From the NCBI GenBank assembly GCA_937973565.1, contig CALJKQ010000001.1, positions 1-17,927 on the forward strand: a stretch of DNA of 17,927 nt, read 5' to 3'. The position numbers and the translations under genes were made by a program. Under the pieces are notes generated by a model. The model ran no database searches. It had not been told where the DNA came from and was given only the letters and a program-made list of their open reading frames with translations. The DNA is from an uncultured Saprospiraceae bacterium (lineage in GTDB: Bacteria > Bacteroidota > Bacteroidia > Chitinophagales > Saprospiraceae). How positions within the stretch are numbered: the first letter of the stretch is position 1; each line of letters opens with the position of its first letter. Shown piece by piece: positions 6,449 through 13,290 of the stretch.

Positions 6449-8218
6449 TTAATCAAATTTTACGTCAATCAGCATCCTGGCCTGGACGCCTTCTGCCTGC
6501 CATACCGCCTTGTTTTGGTTGTAAAGCTTTAATAACCAACGGGTTTCGGCGTTCAAGGTCGTCTCCTCCCCTTCTTCTGCCTGCTGTCTGGCCCAACTTT
6601 CTACCAATTGTTCAATGAAAGTTTTCTCTATCCTGGGATATTCTACCACCTTAAAATCGCTGATTTTGGCCTTTTTTGCCGCTGCAGCCACTGCATCCTG
6701 TAAGAAGCCTATCTCGTCCACCAAACCTATTTCCTTTGCCCTGCGGCCGGTCCAGACTCTTCCCTGGGCGTACTTGTGTACACTGTCAACCGGCATGCCC
6801 CTTCCTTTGGAAACACGATCCAGGAACTTTTGGTAAATGTCATTGGTCGACTCTGTCATGTACTGTCTTTCTTTTTCGCTTAGGCCCATAACGGTACTCA
6901 GATTCACCGCCAGGCTATGTGTCTTAACTGTATCGAAGGTGATGCCCAGTTTGTCATTGGTTAGCTTTTTAAAATTGGGAAGCATGGAAAATACGCCTAT
7001 GGATCCTGTCAGTGTGTTGGGAGCGGCAAAAATAGAATCAGCACCCGCCGCAATGTAATAACCACCGGATGCAGCATAATCGCCGAAGGAAGCAATAACA
7101 GGAATGCCCTTTGCCTTGATTTGCTCAATCTCTCTCCACAGAATATCAGATGTCAATGCAGACCCTCCTCCACTGTTCACGCGAAGTACAACCGCTTTGA
7201 TGTTTTTGTCTTTCTTTATTTTATCGAAAATCTTCAGATAACGGGTGTTGTCTATCATGCCCTTGGCAGGTGAATTGTACACCACATCTCCCTCCGCATA
7301 AACTACAGCTACTTTTTGGGTGTACTTTCCTTCTTCGGTCAGTTCAGACAAAGTGCTGTAGTCATCCAGACTCAGGTAGTTTACCTTATCATCTTCCTTT
7401 AAGCCCACTGTTTTTTTAACTATGGCTTCGAATTCATCCCAGTACAAATTGGCATCTACCAACTTATTTTGCAGTGCTCTTTTGGCATCTCTGCCGTCCA
7501 GCTCACTCATAATTCTATCCAGTTCAAACAACGGAATTTTGCGACTCTTGGAGACCTCCGTTTTCATCAGACCCACCATGTCTGTCAGAAATTCTTTTGT
7601 CTGAAGGCGGTTTTCAGGACTCATATCGGTGCGCCTGAACATTTCGGTAGCACTCTTAAAATCACCGGCATAAAATATATCGAAAGACACTCCCAATTTA
7701 TCCAGACTACCTTTGAAAAATGGGGTCACTATACCATACCCTTGCAAGCCCACATCTCCATTGGGATTGAGGAATACAGAATCTGCCACACTGGCCAAAA
7801 AGTAAGCCGATTGACTATAACTGTCGGCATAAGCGTACACAAATTTTCCACTTTCTTTGAACTCAGCCACAGCCTTGCGCAATTGCAACAATGTGGATTG
7901 ACCCATTTGCAGGGAATTCGCCTGAATGACCATACCTTTTATCTGCTCATCCTTTGCTGCATTGGCCAAAAGTCTGACTATATGCCTCAAACCCAAAGAA
8001 CTCACAGGTGAACCCTGAAAGCCACTTTCCATATTGTCTGTTTTTTCGGGAATACTATGGTTCAGCGTCAATTTCAAAACACCTTTTTCCGCAGTTTTTG
8101 TTGTTTTGCCACCTGCCGACATGACAGCGCCTACACCAAACAAAACGATGACAACCAAAAGCATGGCAACAATTACGCCCAGACAAGAGCCAAGCATGCT
8201 TCTTACAAATTCTTTCAT
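6449..8218 (-). CDS. sppA: Signal peptide peptidase SppA, 67K type
   Basis: SppA is a membrane-bound serine protease that degrades cleaved signal peptides. The 589-residue length suits the long, two-domain form. One membrane segment lies at about residues 12-33. The N-terminal S49 domain supplies the general-base lysine, here Lys188 in AGDFKSATEMFRR, and the C-terminal S49 domain supplies the nucleophile, Ser384 in GDYAASGGYYIAAG; VNSGGGSA at about 347-354 and NTLTGSIGV at about 401-409 are also conserved. Both catalytic residues are present, so the enzyme should be active. It is 103 bases downstream of the oxidoreductase gene and probably has its own promoter (8244-8251). Confidence 0.95.
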   Translation of the reverse strand: MKEFVRSMLGSCLGVIVAMLLVVIVLFGVGAVMSAGGKTTKTAEKGVLKLTLNHSIPEKTDNMESGFQGSPVSSLGLRHIVRLLANAAKDEQIKGMVIQANSLQMGQSTLLQLRKAVAEFKESGKFVYAYADSYSQSAYFLASVADSVFLNPNGDVGLQGYGIVTPFFKGSLDKLGVSFDIFYAGDFKSATEMFRRTDMSPENRLQTKEFLTDMVGLMKTEVSKSRKIPLFELDRIMSELDGRDAKRALQNKLVDANLYWDEFEAIVKKTVGLKEDDKVNYLSLDDYSTLSELTEEGKYTQKVAVVYAEGDVVYNSPAKGMIDNTRYLKIFDKIKKDKNIKAVVLRVNSGGGSALTSDILWREIEQIKAKGIPVIASFGDYAASGGYYIAAGADSIFAAPNTLTGSIGVFSMLPNFKKLTNDKLGITFDTVKTHSLAVNLSTVMGLSEKERQYMTESTNDIYQKFLDRVSKGRGMPVDSVHKYAQGRVWTGRRAKEIGLVDEIGFLQDAVAAAAKKAKISDFKVVEYPRIEKTFIEQLVESWARQQAEEGEETTLNAETRWLLKLYNQNKAVWQAEGVQARMLIDVKFD

Positions 8219-8243
8219 GAAATTATTTTAGCTGTATAAATGG

Positions 8244-8251
8244 CAAAAGTA
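8244..8251 (-). promoter_or_regulatory. Possible -7 box for sppA
   Basis: The minus strand reads TACTTTTG, a full TAnnTTTG match, 25 bases upstream of the sppA ATG. I see no TTG at the usual distance upstream, so only the -7 element supports it. Confidence 0.5.
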
Positions 8252-8321
8252 AGCAATGGTTTACAGCTTACCATCGGTTTTTAGAGCTATCCCCGCCCTT
8301 TTCCTACCAAACGACTGTTTT

Positions 8322-9380
8322 TCAGGATGGAAATGGATGACGGGATATCGCAACATCCGGCATTATCTCTCTGCCGTTTACCAGATGTTCAGCCATCATT
8401 TGTGCGAAGTAGGGTCCCAGGGATGTTCCTTTGGTGCCCAATCCATTAAAAATGAATAAACCAGGATGCTTTGGATGTTGTCCCAAAATGGGTCTGCGAC
8501 TTTTGGTAGAGGGTCTTACACCTGCTTTTTGCTCCACCACCTCAAATGGAAAAGCCAGGGTCGCATCGGCAAAATTTCTCATTTTCAAAATATCCTCCTC
8601 GTTTACCTCTGTGTCCCATTCGCCCCAGCGGTAACCACTTCCTATCCAATACCTGCCATCTTCCAATGGGGTCACAAAAAACTCATCCCTCAAATTAAAA
8701 GGCATGGTTGCTTCTTCATTTTTCACAATGAGAATATTGCCTTTGGCAGGCGCAAAAGGAAGGTAATTGAAAAAGGGGTTATAAACGGCTTTGAAGCCTT
8801 CGCAAAAAATCACTGCACCGGCCGTGATGGACTGCCATTGCCAACCCTGTGCATGCGGCTGCAATTCTTCCGCTGTAAATGAAGCTGCAATGAAACATTT
8901 TTTATCTTCCAGTTCTTTTCTTACTGCTTCCAACATAACGGGAAGATCCACCCTGGCAGCTCCACAAGTATGACCGTATTTTACAGGATTTTTAATAAAC
9001 CCCTCAACCGCCTCTGATGGTAAAACTTCGCCCGCATAACCATCATAGGAAGGATCCATCGTTCTCAGCAACCAATCATTTTCTTCCTTCACGCTGTGCA
9101 AGGCACGATAAACAGGCAAAGCATGGTAAAACCGGGCATCGTAGTGGCTTTCCATATTTTCGTAACATTGGCGCGCATGGGGCAAGGCAATATCCACCAT
9201 CCAACTCTTCACATAGTTGCGACCTGTCATAGGATTAATGATACCGGCTGCTGCCATCGAGGCACCTTCGGAACCTGCATCTACTACAATGCAGCTTTTA
9301 CCCAATTTTTGTAAATACCAATAAAGAAGGCTGCCGGCCAGTCCCTGACCAACAATGAGAAAATCAAATTGACGATTCAA
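8322..9380 (-). CDS. FAD-dependent oxidoreductase, DAO family
   Basis: The 352-residue protein starts with a Rossmann fold: VGQGLAG with glycines at 11, 13 and 16, and an acidic Asp34 at the end of the second strand for the FAD ribose. The C-terminal motif GVRPSTKSRRPILG followed by FIFNGLGTKGTSLGP is typical of the DAO superfamily (glycine oxidase, D-amino-acid dehydrogenase, MnmC oxidase domain). The substrate cannot be read from the sequence. The start is a TTG at 9380-9378; the frame above it has no other start and the Rossmann motif would be lost with a later one. The gene overlaps the end of the MmcQ/YjbR gene by 17 bases, suggesting translational coupling. Confidence 0.88.
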   Translation of the reverse strand: MNRQFDFLIVGQGLAGSLLYWYLQKLGKSCIVVDAGSEGASMAAAGIINPMTGRNYVKSWMVDIALPHARQCYENMESHYDARFYHALPVYRALHSVKEENDWLLRTMDPSYDGYAGEVLPSEAVEGFIKNPVKYGHTCGAARVDLPVMLEAVRKELEDKKCFIAASFTAEELQPHAQGWQWQSITAGAVIFCEGFKAVYNPFFNYLPFAPAKGNILIVKNEEATMPFNLRDEFFVTPLEDGRYWIGSGYRWGEWDTEVNEEDILKMRNFADATLAFPFEVVEQKAGVRPSTKSRRPILGQHPKHPGLFIFNGLGTKGTSLGPYFAQMMAEHLVNGREIMPDVAISRHPFPS

Positions 9381-9735
9381 GGGCTTTGCGTAGTTTGAGC
9401 GTAAGGGATTGATAAACCAATTGGTAAGAATGTTCTACCCATGAGGAAATGAGTCTATCATTAGGCACCTCTTCCAGGTAAATGGTGTTCCAGTGCTTTT
9501 TATTCATATGGTAACCGGGCTGAACCGCATCGTAACTTTCCCTGAGTTCAATGGCTTTTTCAGGATCGCATTTCAGATTTGCAGAGGGTCTGTCGCTCCT
9601 GTCTAATGGCACAAGGCAAAATATCTTTCCCATTTCGCCTCCCACCCGAAAAGCAAGGGTGTGCTCATCAAATGGCAAATACTCATCGGTGTGAGGAAAA
9701 GATAAACACAAGGTTCTAAGCTGCTCCAAATCCAT
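9364..9735 (-). CDS. MmcQ/YjbR family protein
   Basis: This 123-residue soluble protein matches the MmcQ/YjbR (CyaY-like fold) family: an N-terminal helix, FDEHTLAFRVGGEMGKIFCLV strands with a Lys in the middle, LKCDPEKAIELRESYDAV, and the highly conserved GYHMNKKHWNTI. Members are often called DNA-binding, but the cellular role is poorly known. It starts one base after the DUF721 stop codon and overlaps the oxidoreductase gene, so it is the middle gene of a three-gene operon. Confidence 0.9.
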   Translation of the reverse strand: MDLEQLRTLCLSFPHTDEYLPFDEHTLAFRVGGEMGKIFCLVPLDRSDRPSANLKCDPEKAIELRESYDAVQPGYHMNKKHWNTIYLEEVPNDRLISSWVEHSYQLVYQSLTLKLRKALESSI

Positions 9736-9736
9736 A

Positions 9737-10036
9737 TCAACGGAAAATTATAGCACTTACAATGTTTTCGCCCAGAGCCTGATTCAGGATTTGAATCAAC
9801 CTTTCTTGAGAACCCAATAACTCTGCCCTCAGTGGAGCAGATTGAATATGGATATAGACCTTATTTCCTCTGAGGTAGATTTTTTCGGTGTAAGATGAAA
9901 TTACAGGACCCATTTCCGCCCTGTAAATAGCCTCAATGTCCAGTCGGGCAAGGCCTTTGCCCAAAACTTCATTTTTGCTGATGAATTCTTTCATCACCAG
10001 CCCCAGCTTTTTATCTCTTTTTGGAATAATATTCAT
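9737..10036 (-). CDS. DUF721 (DciA-like) protein
   Basis: The 99-residue protein fits the small DUF721 family of Bacteroidota: a KEFISKN helix near the start, IEAIYRAEMGPVISSYTEKI, KVYIHIQSAPLRAELL, and an ending in IVSAIIFR. DUF721 includes DciA, the ancestral loader or helper of the replicative helicase DnaB. Many Bacteroidota proteins of this length contain only the core domain, so helicase loading is plausible but not shown. An alternative start is Met13. It is the first gene of the operon, 24 bases downstream of a TAnnTTTG box. Confidence 0.85.
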   Translation of the reverse strand: MNIIPKRDKKLGLVMKEFISKNEVLGKGLARLDIEAIYRAEMGPVISSYTEKIYLRGNKVYIHIQSAPLRAELLGSQERLIQILNQALGENIVSAIIFR

Positions 10037-10059
10037 CTCACTTTATCCTCGGAACTCTA

Positions 10060-10067
10060 CAAAGATA
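10060..10067 (-). promoter_or_regulatory. Possible -7 box for the DUF721 operon
   Basis: The minus strand reads TATCTTTG, a full match to TAnnTTTG, placing the start of transcription about 17 bases before the DUF721 ATG. No TTG lies 17-21 bp upstream. Confidence 0.5.
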
Positions 10068-10271
10068 GGGCATAATGTGGACAAGTGGCAGAACAATTTG
10101 AAATACAGAAGTACAAGATCAACAAAATAATTGAGCTGTTGTTACTGCCAAATACCAAATTTCAAAAAGGTCTTCGACCTCCGTAAAAGACAACGTTTTG
10201 ATTTTCCCAATTTATCGGGCAATAGGGTTAAGATCACCGGCACCCATTTTTTCATTTGGGTAAAATTTCTT

Positions 10272-10279
10272 TATTTTTG
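10272..10279 (+). promoter_or_regulatory. -7 box deciding the start of the 10299 gene
   Basis: TATTTTTG is a full TAnnTTTG match 20 bases before the ATG at 10299. It lies inside a longer open frame that begins at 10131, so it supports the later start. An inverted repeat ACCCA/TGGGT (10242-10246, 10257-10261) lies just upstream. Confidence 0.6.
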
Positions 10280-10298
10280 CACCACTAAAAGTACGAGT

Positions 10299-10778
10299 AT
10301 GACGCCCTATTTTGATATGTTGAGCGAAGCTGAATACCAGCAACTGAAAGATGCCCTGGCAATCATCACCATTTACATTGCCGGTGCTGACGGCTCCATT
10401 GAAAAGGAGGAAATGGAATGGGCAGAAAAAGTAACGGAGATCAGATCATATAAAATGTCTGAAGACCTGCTGGGATTCTACCAGGAATTGAATGCCGATT
10501 TTCATGAAAAAGTCAATTCATACCTGAGGAAATTGCCGGCTACCACAGAAGCCAGAAACGCTGAAATAGAATCCATGTTGGCCGCGCTGAATCCTATTAT
10601 GGCAAAACTCGATATCAAAGTAGGAGCCCATTTGTACAAAAGCTACATTTCTTTTGCCAACCACGTAGCCAAAGCAACCGGAGGCTTTTTAGGCTTCTTT
10701 AGCATATCTCCCAAAGAAAAAGCACTGTTGGGTCTGCGAATGATTACGCCCATTATTTCAGAAGACGAAGAGGAATAA
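10299..10778 (+). CDS. Small helical protein, possibly TerB-like
   Basis: The 159-residue product (from MTPYFDML) is acidic and mostly helical, with no signal peptide. I do not recognise it firmly. The segment IYIAGADGSIEKEEMEWAEKV resembles the metal-binding helix-loop of TerB/COG4103-type proteins, and the middle alternates hydrophobic and charged helices. A Gly/Phe-rich turn (GGFLGFFSIS) precedes the acidic C-terminus SEDEEE. The frame stays open back to 10131, but the extra 56 residues are low quality and contain the promoter box, so I reject the longer start. It is a single gene, divergent from the DUF721 operon. Confidence 0.7.
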   Translation: MTPYFDMLSEAEYQQLKDALAIITIYIAGADGSIEKEEMEWAEKVTEIRSYKMSEDLLGFYQELNADFHEKVNSYLRKLPATTEARNAEIESMLAALNPIMAKLDIKVGAHLYKSYISFANHVAKATGGFLGFFSISPKEKALLGLRMITPIISEDEEE

Positions 10779-10811
10779 CCGCCCATTTACCCAATTTTTT
10801 TTGGTCATTTT

Positions 10812-10819
10812 CATTTTTG
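10812..10819 (+). promoter_or_regulatory. Weak -7 box for the TonB receptor gene
   Basis: CATTTTTG differs from TAnnTTTG at the first base. It would put the start of transcription near 10826, about 23 bases before the ATG. No clear -33 element is seen. Confidence 0.3.
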
Positions 10820-10848
10820 TACTACCTTAGGAGACAAAATTAGTTTCC

Positions 10849-13113
10849 ATGAGGGGTTCATATATTGGGGTTATTGTCATTGTTTTGCTGCCGTTGTTGG
10901 TCCAATCGCAATTGACCATCAAAGGAAAGGTAACAGCCAAAGAGGCTGATTATCCCCTGATCGGGGCCAGTGTTGTATGTGGCAGCCATGGTACAATAAC
11001 CGACGAAAACGGTGAATTTCAACTGGTTACAGAGCAAAGTTGTATGCTTACGATTTCATACGTAGGTTTTAGAACCATCAACCATGAGATCCGTGAAAGT
11101 AGTACCAACTTGTTATTTGCTCTGGAAGAAATTTCTGAAGTACTGGACATCACTACCGTTACCGCCAACAAATTTGAGCAGCGACTCAGCGAATCGACCG
11201 TGGCCGTAGAAATCCTCAAACCCAATCTGCTGCGTTCCACCAATACCGTGAAAAGTGACGACATCCTCAACAAGCTGCCCGGTGTTCAGGTAGTGGGCGG
11301 ACAAGCCAACATACGAGGTGGTAGCGGATTCTCTTATGGAGCAGGTTCACGGGTAATGGTTTTACTCGATGACATGCCTGCACTACAGGTGGATGCGGGA
11401 TATGCCAACTGGGGCGACATGCCCATAGAAGCCATCTCCCAACTGGAAGTAGTGAAAGGAGCTTCTTCATCCCTTTATGGCAGTGCTGCCCTCAATGGCA
11501 TCATCAATTTCAGGCGGATACAACCGGGCGTAAAACCAGAGACCAATGCCTTTGTGTCCATGACCCACTATCTAAGTCCAAGAGACGAAAAATACAAGTG
11601 GTGGAGTGATTCACTTTTCCCTTACAGACTCAATGTTGGCTTTGCCCATGCACAAAAGATCAAGAAAACCGACCTCACCGTTCATGGTTACTTTGGTAAA
11701 CTGGAGAGCTACGCAAAAGAAACCTATGAAACCAGGGGCAGGTTGGGTTTTAACCTCAAATACGCCCTCAGCAGCCAAACCTTTGTGGGTGTCAATTCTC
11801 TACTCAATGTGCTGGAATCATCCGACTTTTTCATTTGGCGTAATGCACTTAGGGGAATCTATGAACCCTTCTCGGGAACCATTTCATCCGGCAACAGAAT
11901 CCGTATGAGCGTGGATCCTTATTTGATTCATTACCAAAAAAATGGCGCCAAACACCGTCTCAACACACGGTATTTTTATACCAACAACGACAATAACAAC
12001 AACCAGCAAAATCAATCTTCCACCTATTTTGCCGAATATCAGTTTAGCCATGTCTTCCAACCCCTGGATCTTCAATATTCTATCGGGGGTGTGCTCAGCA
12101 TCACCGATTCAAAAGCCCAGTTGTTTGGAGACTCCACTTATTTGTACACCAATGCTGCAGCTTATTTACAGTTGGATAAAAAGCTGGGAGAAAGATTCAG
12201 CATCAGTGCCGGTGCCAGGTACGAGTTCAACCGACAAAACAGCCCGGAATCATTTCAGGGCTTCGTCATCCCCGGCGGAAAAGTTGAAGACAGTCAGATT
12301 ATTTCAAGGCTGGGTCTGAACTATAAAATCATGGAATATAGTTCTCTTCGTCTTTCCTGGGGACAAGGATACCGATACCCAACCGTCACAGAAAGATTTA
12401 TCAGTACGCAGTTTGGAGGATTTACCATCTTCCCCAATCCGGTGCTCAGTCCTGAATACGGCTGGTCTGCCGAAATAGGCATCAAGCAGGGCTTCAAGCT
12501 GTCTGCATTCAAGGGCTATCTGGATCTCGCAGCCTTCAGACAGGAATACGAAGATATGATCGAGTTTACCTTCCTGGAAAATCCTTACGGTTTCAAGCCC
12601 ATCAACATTGGAAATACCGTAATTTCTGGGTATGAGGCCAGCATCACCGGCCAGTTTTATGCAGGCGAAATACCGATCACTACCATTCTGGGTTATACCT
12701 ATATCGACCCCAAATACAAGAACTTCGAAGAAAGACCTGAAATCAAAGAAAACACATCTACCAATCAAAACGTACTTAAATACCGTTCCAAACATTCTGC
12801 CAAGGCAGATGTAGAGGCTTCCTGGAAAAATTTCAAATTGGGGTATGCGATCCAGTATTATTCGCATGTCATCAACATTGACAAACGCTTTGAAGCCCCC
12901 ATTGGTGGTGTAGATCTCTTTTCCATAAAAGCCTACAGAGATATTGACAATGACGGATCCATAGTTATGGACGGAAGATTGAGTTATGCCTTTGGTAAAA
13001 TGACACTGGGTGTGGTGGTGAATAATCTGATGAATGCGGCCTACACAGTAAGACCGGGTTTATTGGAAGCTCCGCGCAATGTATCGCTTCGACTGGATAT
13101 GAACCTTAAATAA
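10849..13113 (+). CDS. TonB-dependent outer-membrane receptor
   Basis: The 754-residue protein takes up a ligand across the outer membrane using energy from TonB-ExbBD. A signal peptide ends at VQS|Q (residue 20). Residues 22 to about 95 form a carboxypeptidase-D regulatory-like domain (LIGASV, GTITDENGEFQL, ISYVGF), usual in Bacteroidota receptors. The plug domain (about 113-226) has DDILNKLPGVQV, IRGGSGFSYGAGSRVMVLLDD and LEVVKGASSSLYGSAALNGIINF. The rest is a 22-strand-type barrel ending in an aromatic-poor strand, LRLDMNLK. No SusD partner follows, so it is not a polysaccharide SusCD pair; a siderophore or vitamin B12 ligand is possible, but the sequence does not say which. Confidence 0.93.
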   Translation: MRGSYIGVIVIVLLPLLVQSQLTIKGKVTAKEADYPLIGASVVCGSHGTITDENGEFQLVTEQSCMLTISYVGFRTINHEIRESSTNLLFALEEISEVLDITTVTANKFEQRLSESTVAVEILKPNLLRSTNTVKSDDILNKLPGVQVVGGQANIRGGSGFSYGAGSRVMVLLDDMPALQVDAGYANWGDMPIEAISQLEVVKGASSSLYGSAALNGIINFRRIQPGVKPETNAFVSMTHYLSPRDEKYKWWSDSLFPYRLNVGFAHAQKIKKTDLTVHGYFGKLESYAKETYETRGRLGFNLKYALSSQTFVGVNSLLNVLESSDFFIWRNALRGIYEPFSGTISSGNRIRMSVDPYLIHYQKNGAKHRLNTRYFYTNNDNNNNQQNQSSTYFAEYQFSHVFQPLDLQYSIGGVLSITDSKAQLFGDSTYLYTNAAAYLQLDKKLGERFSISAGARYEFNRQNSPESFQGFVIPGGKVEDSQIISRLGLNYKIMEYSSLRLSWGQGYRYPTVTERFISTQFGGFTIFPNPVLSPEYGWSAEIGIKQGFKLSAFKGYLDLAAFRQEYEDMIEFTFLENPYGFKPINIGNTVISGYEASITGQFYAGEIPITTILGYTYIDPKYKNFEERPEIKENTSTNQNVLKYRSKHSAKADVEASWKNFKLGYAIQYYSHVINIDKRFEAPIGGVDLFSIKAYRDIDNDGSIVMDGRLSYAFGKMTLGVVVNNLMNAAYTVRPGLLEAPRNVSLRLDMNLK

Positions 13114-13119
13114 TCCCCG

Positions 13120-13166
13120 ATGGTAACACACCTTTTCACTCAAAGCAGCGTTTTAGTAGTTACCAT
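13120..13166. repeat. Inverted repeat downstream of the TonB receptor gene
   Basis: ATGGTAAC (13120-13127) and GTTACCAT (13159-13166) are perfect 8-bp arms separated by 31 bases, starting just after the receptor stop codon. It could be a transcript-end stem or a regulatory site. There is no T run after it, so I do not call it an intrinsic terminator. Confidence 0.4.
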
Positions 13167-13252
13167 GCTCTTTTAGGAGTGCTTTTGTTAACTTTAAACG
13201 GACATCGTTGTTAATAATCCTTGGTAAAAATGCATGTTTAATGTACGGGTGG

Positions 13253-13260
13253 TATCTTTG
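13253..13260 (+). promoter_or_regulatory. Possible -7 box for the PKD protein gene
   Basis: TATCTTTG is a full TAnnTTTG match that puts the start of transcription near 13267, 24 bases before the ATG. No TTG is found at the standard spacing. Confidence 0.55.
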
Positions 13261-13290
13261 TAAACCACGCCAAAAAGACTTAAAATAAAG

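Noticed and set aside
7469..8011. Long open frame of 180 codons on the plus strand inside sppA
   Set aside because: It lies fully antisense to a clearly conserved sppA with both catalytic residues; its composition is not that of a known protein and no start signals precede it.
9364..9380. Frameshift between the MmcQ/YjbR and oxidoreductase genes
   Set aside because: Both proteins are complete in length and motifs; the 17-base overlap is normal coupling of two genes.
10168..10180. Small hairpin AGGTC-TTC-GACCT as a terminator or attenuator
   Set aside because: The stem is only 5 bp, there is no T run, and it lies between divergent genes, so it has no transcript to end.
10131..10298. N-terminal extension of 56 residues for the gene at 10299
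   Set aside because: The extra part contains a TATTTTTG promoter box and has no domain-like sequence; the later ATG is 20 bases after the box.
12304..12867. Open frame of 187 codons antisense to the TonB receptor gene
   Set aside because: The opposite strand is conserved receptor barrel in full; this is a shadow of its codon use.
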